From contig WPIO01000112.1 in assembly GCA_009760855.2 (NCBI GenBank), forward strand, positions 925,501-989,500: DNA of 64,000 nt, written 5' to 3'. The notes beneath the pieces are model-generated. The model made no database searches and was not told the DNA's origin. It worked only from the letters and a program-made list of their open reading frames with translations. The stretch comes from Cristatella mucedo. Lineage: Eukaryota > Bryozoa > Phylactolaemata > Cristatellidae. Positions 11,520 to 22,665 of this stretch are shown piece after piece; the stretch's first letter is position 1, and every line of letters starts with the position of its first letter. The position numbers were made by a program, and so were the translations under genes.

Positions 11520-14300
11520 CGACGAATTAGCGAAATCCACCACAGTCCACTCTAATTAGGGTAGCAACGACCAGACGTAAGCATTGTCGAGCTCAAATTT
11601 TTTTCTGATATTGTAGTACACGTTTGAATTTGTACGTCCACCAAATTTCATGTTGCTGCGCGCACGGGCACTTAAGCAAATGAGCTTTGATGCTGGCCGC
11701 CTATACCGCAATCCACCACAATCCACCGCAATCCATTCTAGTTCTCGTCAAATCCACCCCAAATCTGCTGCGAATAGCTCCAAAAAGTCTGGAATATCAA
11801 ACTAAACTACACGCACAATGTACCCAGAAAATTTCGCGCGATTCCGCTCACGAGTTTCACGAAGTCCACTGAAGTAAGATTGCAGTGGCCCAGGCCATCA
11901 CCGCAATCTACCGCAATCTACCGCAATCCACCGCAATCCACTGCACTCCACCATGCAACGAAAGAAATCCTGATCAAAAAGCTCCTTTTTTGGCTGCATA
12001 TGGCAGCACACTCTGCAAAAATTGCATTAAAAAAATTTCCCTTGCTTTGACACTGCCGTTCTCGTGCAATGGGCTGCAATCGACTGCAGTAGCCCGGGCC
12101 ATTACCGAAATCCACTTCAATCCACGGTATCCACCACATAAACATCGAAATACATTGCGCCGAGCTTCAGTTTTGATTGCATATTAAAGTGCACCGTGCT
12201 GTGTGCACAACCACGTAAAATAAAAAAAAACTGCAACATCACACTGTGGCAATGGGCGGCAATCGCCTGAAATGACCTGGAAAACTGCCGCAATCTACTC
12301 TATTCCACTGCAAATCATCCTCAAATCGCTATTGCCAAGCTCTAATTGACATTGCATATAGGACTAGACTCAGTTCAAAGTGCATCCACAAAATTTCGCT
12401 CCGTTTTGCACACGCATTCTCATGCAATGAATTGCAATCGACTACAACGACCCGGTCTCATATTGCAATCCGCCTCAATCCGCCGAAATCCGCTGCAATC
12501 GGCTACACAGCGCCCAGAAAGAGTACACTAGAAGCTCTAATTATGAATGCACGCTGCTCTCCTCTTCGGTTATTGTGTACTTGCATAACTTCACTGTAAT
12601 TGCCTCGGCAATTCTGCAGCAATGCACTGCAACCGACTGCAACTGCCCGGGCCAATACGTCAACGTACCGCAACCCGCCGAAAACGACCAGAATGCGTAC
12701 ACTTCAAGCTCTAGTAGTGATTGCACGTGGCTCTAATTTTTTGTTATTGTGTAATCCCACAGTTTCACTACAATCGCCTCCATTATTTGGCAGCAATGCT
12801 CTGCAATTTACTGCAATGGCCCGGGCCAATACCTCAATTTACAGCAATCTGATGCAAAATGCCCTGAAATCGGTTTGGCAATGCTTCAATTTGTAATGCA
12901 TCTTAAAAAGCACACTGTTAAATGCAACCACATCATTTTAAGCAATTGCGTTCGTACAATCTCGGGCAATGCATGGCAATCTACGGCAACGGCTCGGCTC
13001 GAAGCAACAATCCACTACTATCCGTGGCAAGTTGACACTAAATTGGCTGCACGAAGTGCCGATTGTCATCGCATTTCACGTTTCCTTGTGCTAAAAGTGA
13101 AATCGTAGGACTTTCAATCTATTTTGCACGTTAATTGTCAACAATACACGGCAATTGACAGCAATGACAGGGTCCAATACCGAAATCCGTGGCAAATCGA
13201 CGAGAAATCGGCTGCACCAAGCTCCAATTCTCATTCCACGTAACATCTCAGTGTGTGAACATATACTTTCAACCAGCTCTGACCGTTCAATCTTGGGAAA
13301 TGCATGGCAACAGACGGCAATGGCCCGGGCAAATACGGCAATCCATTATGGTCCATCGCAAATCACTGGAAAGTGTCTGGGCCGAGATCAAATATATCTT
13401 ACCTGTCACAGCACACTGTGTTGAAAGTCCAATCAGATCCTTTCAACCAATCGCGCACGTACAATCGCGAGCAATGAACGGCAATCGAGAGCAACGTCAT
13501 GGGCCAAAACCTCAATTCCCGGCGAATTGAAGAGAAATTGGCAGCGCGGAAGCCTCAATTGTCATTACATATAACATTCCGCTGCATCCAAAGTAAAACC
13601 GTGGAACTTTCAAGATGCTTTGTTTGGTAACTGTCAGCAATGCACGGCAATCAACAGCAATGGTAGGGGCCGATAGCGAAATCCGTGGAAAATTGACAAG
13701 ATCGGCTGCAATAAACTGTAACTCTCATTCCAAGTAACACGTACCTGTGTTCGCGCATAATTTTCACCCATGGTACGCATTCAATCGACAGCAACCCCCG
13801 GCAATCGACGGCAATGGCCCGAGGAAATACGCCAGTCCATAACGGACAGTTACAAATGGACCAACAGTTGCTGAGAGAAGCTCCAACTTTTCTTGCGTAT
13901 AGCACTACCCTGCGTTAAAAGTGCAGCCAAATCCTTTTATAAAAATCGACAAAAGGCACAATCGAGGGAAATCAACGGCAATGGCCCATTCTCTGCAGCA
14001 ATCTGGTTTTAATTTGCTGGAAATTGGCTTTTTGAATTTTTAATTATCCTACTACATAACGCTCAGTGTAGGCGCAAAACCTTGGTCAATCCATGGCAAT
14101 CAACGGCAATTGGCAGAGACAATACAACAATCTATGACTGTCTCTTACAATTACAACAAAGCTGCGAAGATCACATTTTTTCTTGCGTAACAGTGTGCTA
14201 TATTAAAAGTGCAACCGCGTCCTATCAACCAAACTTGAACGTACATGCAAGGGCAATGCGCGGCAATCGACGGCGACGGCCTGGGAAAATACGGAAATCT
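11520..14300 (+). repeat. degenerate satellite, ~170-bp period
   Basis: A core close to GGCAATCGACGGCAATGGCC followed by cgggc(a)aata recurs about fifteen times, near 11884, 12088, 12270, 12448, 12640, 12820, 12975, 13160, 13317, 13490, 13660, 13813, 13980, 14110 and 14274. The mean spacing is about 171 bases (range about 130-205). Between cores, a less conserved half (ctccaattctcattgcat.., aaagtgcaacca..) also recurs. A 9-bp subrepeat (accgcaatc) is expanded at 11885-11950. Frames in this block are by-products. Confidence 0.85.
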
Positions 14301-14404
14301 ATAGCGATTCATTAAAAATAGACTGGACGCTGCTGGGTGACGCTCCAAGTCATGCTTGATAACATTGTGCATGCTACTACTAATTATTTGATAATCCTCT
14401 ATTT

Positions 14405-14660
14405 ACAGCATATGTAAAGCGCCTAGGAAGAGATCCAGTTATATGAGGGTGCTATACAAATTCATTATTATCTTTATCATTAAAACATTCGTGTAACCAA
14501 CCGTTTTATATTGATTCTCTTGCAATGAGTTTTAAAGTGTCTGGATAGAGATTAAGCTCTCTTATGGCACTCTTAAAACAACTTTATTCATTGTTATTAC
14601 TAGTGACACTTTGTTGTTGACTTTTGTAACTCGCTATTTGCAGGTTTTCTAGCCTGAGAA
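14405..14660 (+). mobile_element. short LINE family A tail fragments
   Basis: Two stem-loop tails (aaagcgcctaggaagagatc.. near 14415-14455 and gtctggatagagattaagct.. near 14537-14575) and a small coding piece (gacttttgtaactcgctatt, 14619-14638) of family A. Highly fragmented. Confidence 0.55.
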
Positions 14661-14943
14661 AAAAGGTGCTTAAGTTGATGCCAAACATTGCAGACAGTCT
14701 TTCTGTAGTAAACTTTGCAGCTGCCACATCACAAAAGTTCTCATGGATCTGGTATGACTTCTCATCAAGCATAGTACGGACCGCAAGTTTGTGTCTCATA
14801 ATTTTAGGGCCTTTATTTTAGGGCTCCGGCCTGTTGGAAATACTTCCTTCCTATAGGAAATACTTCCTACTCAAGCTTCACACCATACCAGCCGCTCGTC
14901 TGACGCAAGTTGTTTAGCCACGCACCGAATCAGCCTCGAATCA

Positions 14944-14962
14944 GGGAGAGAGAGAGAGAGAG

Positions 14963-15015
<53 letters not shown>
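14944..15015 (+). repeat. (GA)n microsatellite
   Basis: About 70 bases of GA repeats interrupted once by a GGGG. Confidence 0.97.
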
Positions 15016-15016
<1 letters not shown>

Positions 15017-15742
15017 CCAGTTCGTGTGCTACCAAGGCCTCGAACTTTCTGCCGACTTAATGGGTGACATTCATGAGTTGACAGCATTTATGATAAAGCT
15101 AAAACCCGCCTGCCCATCGCAGCTTTACAGTCACTGTGAATTATCTTGTATATACTTTTCAAGTGCTAAAATTGTAAATGTTATTACCAACCAATCTATA
15201 TGCTTCCTTTCCAGTACATATCTGCATAAAGTCCCTAGCTATAGAATCCTTTCTTTTGGCATGCTATGCATTTGTTTTATATTATTATTATCATTAAAGG
15301 GCATGGGGCCTCCACTTGGCCTAGAAAAATCACACGCTCAATTTCCATACGTGTAAAATTTAACAAATAGTAGGGATATCTCAAACGCCTCGGTCGTATC
15401 TCAGGCCCCATTCGACGACTAACAACCACCTGCAGCCGCCTGGAACAGCACACCTTGACTCTATTGACGGGGGCTACTGAGGGATTCTTGAGGATTGCTT
15501 AACAGTGTTGCACCTGTCGGAAAGGGGTTGCATAGATATAGAGAGCTCGGCCACAAGCCGAAGATAGAGCCCCCTCTGGGTGGGTTAGGAGATGAGCTGA
15601 CCATTCGGGCGGGCTGTCTTCCCGTGTCCACTAGCTTGCATTCCCATTAGCCGGATATTTCTGTAGGAACGTTCCACGCCTGCGACGACACCATTCTAGG
15701 CCCTGATGTCAGGTTTCCTATGAGCGAAGATGCACGGAGCTA

Positions 15743-15875
15743 CTGTTACAAACGCGGCGGCGGACGCAGCGGCTCCCAAGTCAGGACGCGAACGCTGGTC
15801 GAAAACACGGCGCTCGTAGTCTCGGCCGCGACGCGAGGCGCAACAAGCGCCGGTCCTGAGCCTTGGAATCGCGGC
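15743..15875 (+). repeat. R1 repeat, left part, split by LINE
   Basis: GC-rich sequence from gttacaaacgcgg to gagccttggaatcgcggcta matches 49117-49255. It is cut at about 15876 by a family A LINE, and the matching right part resumes at about 18150. Type of element unknown. Confidence 0.65.
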
Positions 15876-15985
15876 TAGCCATCCCATTCCTATCAAAGAC
15901 AGCGGGTCGTGGCGGATCAGCTAAACTCCTATATCGAAACCTCACACCTTGCTAGTAAGTTCCAGTCTGGCTTTAGAGCTAATCA

Positions 15986-16595
15986 GTCGTGAGCGTCGCA
16001 GTTGCCACATTACTCCACTTCTCGCCGACCTGCACTGGTTACCAGTCAAGCAACGGATTGACTTCAAGGTTTTGTCGCTCACTTTTAGGTCTCTTCATTC
16101 TATGGCTCCAGCCTATCTTTCAGATATACTACCCCATCAGGCAAAGCATCGTACCACTCGATTTTCGGAATTCAACAGTCTAGAAATACCTCGTACAAAC
16201 CTTAAATCCTTTGGAGACCGTGCATTTAGCTCGTATGCTCCCTCAGCCTGGAACTCCCTCCCGACCTGCATCAGAACATCCCCTGACCTGACCACATTTA
16301 AAAGAAACTTAAAAACATACCTATTTAGGACAGCATTTAGTGGGTCCTTGTGATTCGTCCTCGATGTGCTTATGCGTGCTGACACTGTTCATGCTGCCAC
16401 TAACCACATTTGCATGCTGACCCAGTGCATGTAACCCCTAACCATGTTATTCATTTTGTTTGTTTTTCAAGCATGATTTTACTTACTATTCTATTGCGTA
16501 TCACTTTGCAGCAAATGTAAAGCGCCTAGAAAGAGATTAAGTTCTCTGAGGGCGCTTCATCAAGTGCAATATTATTATTATTATTATTATCATTA
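15986..16595 (+). mobile_element. LINE family A, inner 5'-truncated insertion
   Basis: Begins at RT C-terminal codons ([20 protein letters not shown]), runs through the 3' UTR and stem-loop to (ATT)n. Flanked by TAATCA at 15980-15985 and 16596-16601. The undisturbed target is visible on the minus strand near 1295-1320 (agctaatcactccacagag). Confidence 0.92.
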
Positions 16596-17802
16596 TAATC
16601 ACTCCACAGAGTCAGCATTGCTTCGGGTATACAACGATCTACTTAGGAATGCAGACATGGGTAGAGTGTCTCTTCTTGTTTTGCTCGATCTTTCGGCAGC
16701 TTTTGATACCATCGATCACAAAGTACTTCTAGAGCGCCGCTCATCTCGCCTGGGCATCACTGGCACTGCTCTGCAGTGGTTCAGGTCCTATCTCAATGGG
16801 AGACTCCAGAGTATTGACGTGAATGGACAAAGATCATCTGAAGTACCTCTAAAATATGGAGTACCTCAGGGCTCAGTGCTAGGTCCGGTTCTTTTCGCGG
16901 TTTATACTCTCCCTCTTGCTGATGTGATTGCCAAGCACAATCTAGGCTTTCACTTCTATGCGGATGACACTCAGTTGTACCTTTGCTTTGATCCCTCCCA
17001 GCCTTCGAGCACCTCAAATTCTCTAAACTCACTAGCTGCATGCATTGATGACATCCGTACATGGATGGCAGCAAATTTTCTAAAACTAAACGATGATAAA
17101 ACTAACTTACTAGTTATGGGCAAAGCCAGTGTGATTCAGAAATTGGAAAGGCTGACTCTCAAAATTGGCTCTGCCAGCATATCTCCAGTTGAATCAGCTC
17201 GAAATCTAGGTGTCATATTCCAAAGCGACCTCTCGTTAGACGACCATATCAGCTCCACAGTCAAATCTGCCTATTTTCAGCTTCATAACATTGCTAAAAT
17301 TAGGGCTTGTTTAGATAAGGATACCACGTCCAAGTTGGTCCATGCATTCGTGACATCCCGTCTCGACTTCTGCAACTCACTGCTTACTGGCCTACCAGCA
17401 TGTGCGATCAGGCGATTGCAGCTGGTGCAAAACTCTGCAGCTAGGCTTGTCTGTCGTGAGCGTCGCTGTTGCCACATTACTCCACTTCTCGCCGACCTGC
17501 ACTGGCTACCAGTGAGGCAACGGATTGACTTCAAGGTTTTGTCGCTCACTTTTAGGTCTCTTCATTCTATGGCTCCAGCCTATCTCTCAGATATACTACC
17601 ACATCAGGCCAAGCATCGTACCACCTGCTTCTCGGAATCCAACAGTCTGGAAATACCTCGTACAAACCTTAAGTCCTTTGGAGACCGTGCATTTAGCTCG
17701 TATGCTCCCAAAGCCTGGAACTCCCTCCCGACCTGCGTCAGAACATCCCCTGACCTGACCACATTTAAAAGGAACTTAAAAACAAAAAACACACCTATTT
17801 AG
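16564..17802 (+). CDS. partial reverse transcriptase of LINE family A
   Basis: Open frame of 412 aa; real element sequence starts at about codon 13 (HSTESALLRVYNDLL), the upstream codons come from the (ATT)n tail of the inner insertion. Contains [47 protein letters not shown] (YADD from residue 132) and the C-terminal [19 protein letters not shown] to [20 protein letters not shown]. The fingers and endonuclease are missing, so it is a 5'-broken frame. Confidence 0.85.
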   Translation: MQYYYYYYYHYNHSTESALLRVYNDLLRNADMGRVSLLVLLDLSAAFDTIDHKVLLERRSSRLGITGTALQWFRSYLNGRLQSIDVNGQRSSEVPLKYGVPQGSVLGPVLFAVYTLPLADVIAKHNLGFHFYADDTQLYLCFDPSQPSSTSNSLNSLAACIDDIRTWMAANFLKLNDDKTNLLVMGKASVIQKLERLTLKIGSASISPVESARNLGVIFQSDLSLDDHISSTVKSAYFQLHNIAKIRACLDKDTTSKLVHAFVTSRLDFCNSLLTGLPACAIRRLQLVQNSAARLVCRERRCCHITPLLADLHWLPVRQRIDFKVLSLTFRSLHSMAPAYLSDILPHQAKHRTTCFSESNSLEIPRTNLKSFGDRAFSSYAPKAWNSLPTCVRTSPDLTTFKRNLKTKNTPI

Positions 17803-18079
17803 GACAGCATTTAGTGGGTCCCTATGATTCGTCCTTGATGTGCTTATGCGTGCTGACACTGTGCATGCTGCCACTAACCATATTTCATGCTGACCCTGTG
17901 CATGTCACCCCTAACCATATTATTCATTTTGTTTGTTTTTCAAGCATGATTTTACTTACTATTCTATTGCATATCACTTCGCAGCAAATGTAAAGCGCCT
18001 AGAAAGAGATAAGTTCTCTGAGAGCGCTTTATCAAGTGCAATATTATTATTATTATTATTATTAGCCGTGGGTGGCGCA

Positions 18080-18099
18080 CCTGCGCGCGCGCGCGCGCA
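18080..18099 (+). repeat. (GC)n microsatellite
   Basis: Alternating GC tract, Z-DNA-prone, directly after the LINE A tail. Confidence 0.85.
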
Positions 18100-18149
18100 G
18101 CTACACCGGATGCTGCGAAACGATGCAGCGACGTAGAGCGTTCAAGCCT

Positions 18150-18440
18150 CGAGGTAGAAAGTCCACGTGCTCGGCGCAGCGTAGAGAAGTCTATTTGACA
18201 GCGACGAATGGGGCGCTGCAGGCTTTCAACACTCGACCGCGACGTTCCCACAACTCTCGTGCGGCTCAAAGCTTGGAGATCAAATCAGACCAGCCGCGGG
18301 AGCACCAACTCACTGTCTGCTACACGGCTTCAACTTTTATGCTATCCTGACCATTGACTGTTGCACAACCGGTTAAAATTAAGGGTCCGCAAATAACTCG
18401 GTAGTCATAATCTAGCCAATTTAGCGCGCTGCCGCTTCAC
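18150..18440 (+). repeat. R1 repeat, right part
   Basis: Continuation of the repeat begun at 15743. Shared blocks with 49345-49580 include gcgctgcaggctttc / ggttgcaggcttcc, cacggcttcaacttttatgct / cacggcttcgcctttcatgct and gcacaaccggtta / gcagaaccggttc. Confidence 0.6.
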
Positions 18441-19145
18441 TATCGATGAGTTATGGGTTTAGTGGTTTGAGCCACTGGAAGGGGAGTTTAATGTGCTTCC
18501 AGTACTTTGCGGAATGCCCGTACTAGTGCTGTTACCTAGTGGGTGCGCCCCTAGCCAAATGTTTCCGGAAATGGCTGCCTCCTGTGGCCTGGCGTGCTGA
18601 CGGCTGGCTGCCGCTTTCACCCGACCTGCGAATTACATACAGGTGCGTGCGGTGCCACATCCGTGCAAGTTAGCATCATTTTTCTTTCTCTAACGCGTTA
18701 CCTTTATACTTGGACTTAGCCACTGTGCCGATCCTGAGTGATTGTCGCTACGCTTTTTGAGGGGCTCGCGGTTACCGCTAGGCAACTCGTAGTACTAGGA
18801 GGATCCACTAAGCAGGCACACTTTGTTTACAGTTGCCTGGCTCGTCATTCATGCATGCATTTTTGCATCACGTTTGAGTATGCATTTCAATAATCACGGT
18901 ATAAATTAGCATTCCACTGTAGAATTAGTGGTGATTATGGTCGCATCCGCATTTGATATAGCTGCCAGACTGCGACGATCTTAACACCGGTAATAATAAG
19001 GATAATAATAATAGTAGTAATTATAGTAATAGCTGGTGGTTTGTGCGCAACTTTAATCTAAGCCCAGCGAACTACGAAAGCGATGACGATGATGGTCCAC
19101 ATAATTAATTGTTTTTTTTAGTAAAGGCACTTAGCTGATGGATTA
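18441..19145. other. unassigned stretch
   Basis: No gene or known repeat family; contains impure (AAT)n/(AGT)n tracts at about 18990-19032. Confidence 0.5.
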
Positions 19146-19760
19146 ATAATAATAATAATATAATAATAATAATATTGCACTTGATAAAGCGCCCTCAGAG
19201 AACTTAATCTCTTTCTAGGCGCTTTACATTTGCTGCAAAGTGATACGCAACAGAATAGTAAGTAAAATCATGCCTGAAAAACAAACAAAATGAATAACAT
19301 GGTTAGGGGTTACATGCACTGGGTCAGCATGCAAATGTGGTTAGTGGCAGCATGAACAGTGTCAGCACGCATAAGCACATCGAGGACGAATCACAAGGAC
19401 CCACTAAATGCTGTCCTAAATAGGTATGTTTTTAAGTTTCTTTTAAATGTGGTCAGGTCAGGGGATGTTCTGATGCAGGTCGGGAGGGAGTTCCAGGCTG
19501 TGGGAGCATACGAGCTAAATGCACGGTCTCCAAAGGATTTAAGGTTTGTACGAGGTATTTCTAGACTGTTGGATTCCGAAAAGCGAGTGGTACGATGCTT
19601 TGCCTGATGGGGTAGTATATCTGAAAGATAGGCTGGAGCCATAGAATGAAGAGACCTAAAAGTGAGCGACAAAACTGACTGGTAACCAGTGCAGGTCGGC
19701 GAGAAGTGGAGTAATGTGGCAACTGCGACGCTCACGACAGACAAGCCTAGCTGCAGATTA
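19146..19760 (-). mobile_element. LINE family A 3' end
   Basis: (AAT)n, stem-loop, 3' UTR and RT C-terminal codons read on the minus strand; 5' break at about 19760. An internal deletion near 19676 removes the codons between CTGYQS and VLSLTFRSLHSM. It faces the 15.9-18.1 kb copies tail to tail. Confidence 0.88.
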
Positions 19761-20138
19761 CGACTTCCCAACACATGAGCAGTACAGCTGACCGTGCTGC
19801 GACGCTTGTCCCCACACATTTATTCAAGTTGTTTCTCGTTCACTGCTACTTTTGCACTGCCTCTGCTCCTCGTTGAACTCTCTGCTTATCCAGGCATGCC
19901 ATACACTTGTGCTCCTGAGAACATTACCTTGGAGTGTGTGGTGGTCATGTGATAGGTTTTCAATCTGTCACATCATAAGCCCATTGGTTAAAAGGAAATA
20001 GTGTGCATGGCTGTGTCTTACTTTGTGTGTGTACATGTTTGTGTGTGTGTGTGTGTGTGTGTACTCGTGAGTTACTCACTCTTTTTCACCACCTTATCTC
20101 TCTTCCTCTATCTCTTTTTCTTCTTTTCCATCAGGCTT

Positions 20139-20195
<57 letters not shown>

Positions 20196-22060
20196 ATTCG
20201 TTTAACTCTTCGTATACCGGTATACCAGGCCAGTGATGCATATGGCACTGTGAGTATGCGTCAAAATATGGTGCAAACTATATCAGTTGAGAGCTTCCCC
20301 TGGTGTGTACAGAATAGCATACTTCATCAACAATGTGCTCCCTGCAGTGGGATTTATGCATATTAATTTTGCCATATCCCCTGCCAATAATCGGGCATGT
20401 TTTAGCTGTGTCACAGCATGCACAGTGTGTGCCAGCTATTTAACCTAGTGCTGCATTAGTTGCTACCAAAATCGATGAGCCTGATTTTAGAACTATTCTT
20501 ACTGCTTCTCGTACTTGCATATCAATGCAGAAATGCCTGTTATGCACTAGCGTTATGTGACATCTGCCCCACCCCTAGTCACATGATTAGGGTGGCTGTC
20601 GACCATTATCACACTTATGCCACAGGCATAATACCTTTTATGCCTCTGCCTCACTACAGCCGTTTATTAAAGTTGAAGAACCTTGTGCTGTGCTTTGTTG
20701 AAGCCCAATTCAGGCTCATGCTGAGCCTGAACACTCTTATGTTGTTGCAGGCTTCAGCACCAAAAGGTGTCACCCCAAGTCGTACTTGTAATATAATAAT
20801 AGTCCTACGTGCTGCATTTCAGTCGTCGGTGCTGGCTGCAATTCATGGCGCTGATTACAGCCCTGTCCACTCATTCCGATAGGAGATGTACACTCTGATT
20901 GCATACTCTGATTCTTTGTGCTGTGGCAGCCCCTCATGTCATCACTAGAGCATTAAGTCCTACTCCCTTATGCTTGTGCTGATGTTGTAGCCACATGCCA
21001 ACATATTGAACCGGAAGTATTGCATGCTGGCTCGCGTTCCCAATCTTATATTTCATCCGATATTCTTATTGCATATTTCATTTTCCATATTCCACATAAT
21101 AGATGTCTGTGCTGGCCGTGGACCCGCTCGCTGGTCTTGTGTACCAGTCTCCCAATGTATAGCATGCTGGCGATTAATGCCGGACACATAGCTTCTGATT
21201 ATATTTGTTCCCTTGTGGAATTTGTCGTGTATATCATGACTTCTTTTACTCGTGTTCATGCTGTCACCATTGTAATGCTGTTTTCTGGCTGCAGATCCTC
21301 CCAGTATCTATCTAATATCCCTGTTCTAGCACTAGACCTGACCCCCTAACCTAAGATGTAAATGATTTTGCATATGTTGATGGGTACTGATGGATCACTT
21401 TGTGTGACCAACATTGCAGTTTGCTTACCATAACACCCTGACACGCTTAGGTGTTAGTAATGTATTCCGGCCTAGCAGTAGCTCGAGGCCTGCTCAACTA
21501 TGCGGCATTTTCAGGGCACCTAATTGTCACTAGCTTCCCCATATTGCATGAAATAGCACAAGTTTTCACGTTCGACTAAATGACGGTTCTGTCTTCATCC
21601 AGATGTGTATACAGCTGACATAAAGAACGCAAGGAATACTAATGGTAGGCTTGAAAAGACCAGCAAACAGGTGGGACTTCCTATCCACAGCCCCGCAGGG
21701 GTTGAGGATTATTGTACTTACTATCAATCCCAAGGCTAAGTCCAAATTATATCGAGAAGTAGTGGAATCACGGATCGGTAACCCAAAAGTGTGGATGCCC
21801 AATATCGACCATCTTATTTTCTGCTCACAGCAAGCATAGTGCCCCAGTGATCCCACCCGTGGCCTAGCAAAACATTTCTCCAAATGCTTTGTCGGGGAAG
21901 ATGGAGCAGATTAGTGACCCATTATGGCCATCTCTGCCGAATTGCAGCTCCTCGGCGCCCTGCTCTGCTCTCTTTTCTCCTTCCTTTCACTTTCTTCACG
22001 GAACTCGACGCTAAATTTATCGCCCATATTCCACATTTAAAAGACCACCAGTCCTATAGA
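19761..22060. other. unassigned stretch with microsatellites
   Basis: (GT)n at about 20038-20063 and (CT)n at about 20140-20191; the 140-aa frame at 20460-20882 is hydrophobic, without domain signature. The segment 21640-21850 is open on both strands for about 65 codons but unrecognised. No supported gene. Confidence 0.5.
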
Positions 22061-22061
22061 C

Positions 22062-22155
22062 CCTAGCCGTGGTGGCACACTAGGTAAGGCAGTTGGTTTT
22101 CACTACCTCCGTCCCGAGGTCGCGGGTTCGAATCATGCCTGGGCGATCCTTTATT
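22062..22155 (+). mobile_element. tRNA-derived SINE-like copy, second family
   Basis: Box A-like ggtggcacactaggtaaggc and box B-like gcgggttcgaatcatgcc are about 45 bases apart, as in a tRNA gene, but no cloverleaf closes and there is no matching acceptor stem. Its head and tail differ from the common SINE of the window. Confidence 0.55.
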
Positions 22156-22284
22156 GTCGCTGCAAGTGGTGGTGATAGCTGTAAAGGCTCTTAAGACCCT
22201 GTCCCAACATGGCTCCTTTTCAAATGCAATAATCTTTTGCCAACAACAATAGCCAATATTGCAAATACGACCCTGATTACCGTT

Positions 22285-22665
22285 GTTGAGTTCCTGCCAC
22301 TCTGAAAACAGCTGATGTCAGGCCACTAGTTACCAAGCCGACCCCAGATCATATGAACCTAAGTAGCTTTCCTCCAGTATCCAGTAATTTTTCATCCAGT
22401 CTCCCGTCTGCCATTCTTATCCAAGACACTTGAGCAAGTGGTGGCCCAGCAGCTGAACTGTTGCGTCAGTTCATCAGGTCGTGCTAGCAAGTTCCAATCG
22501 AAATCTAGAGCCAACTATTCCACAGAAACTGCTCTGCCTTGGGTTTGCATTGACCTTGTGCACAATGCTGATTAGTGTAGGGCCTCGGTGATGGATCCCT
22601 CGGCAGCATTTGACACTGTCGACCACCTTCTGGATAGCCTCTCCACATACCTAGGTATCACGTAA
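22285..22665 (+). mobile_element. ancient LINE family A-like RT fragment
   Basis: Stepwise translation shows decayed forms of family A: LSKTLEQVVAQQL-like, FQSKSRANYSTETAL, DPSAAFDTVDHLLDSLS, YLGIT. Many frameshifts and stops. Much older than the other family A copies. Confidence 0.65.

Larger units (their letters stand above)
15876..18063 (+). mobile_element. LINE family A, outer copy split by a nested copy
   Basis: The outer copy consists of 15876-15985 (RT start, [20 protein letters not shown]) and 16596-18063. The second part carries the long frame, the 3' UTR, the stem-loop tail at about 17993-18031 and (ATT)n. The two parts rejoin perfectly across the TAATCA duplication. The element lacks its endonuclease half. 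Confidence 0.9.

Noticed and set aside
16793-17549. Minus-strand frames inside LINE A
   Set aside because: Antisense shadows of the RT frame on the + strand.
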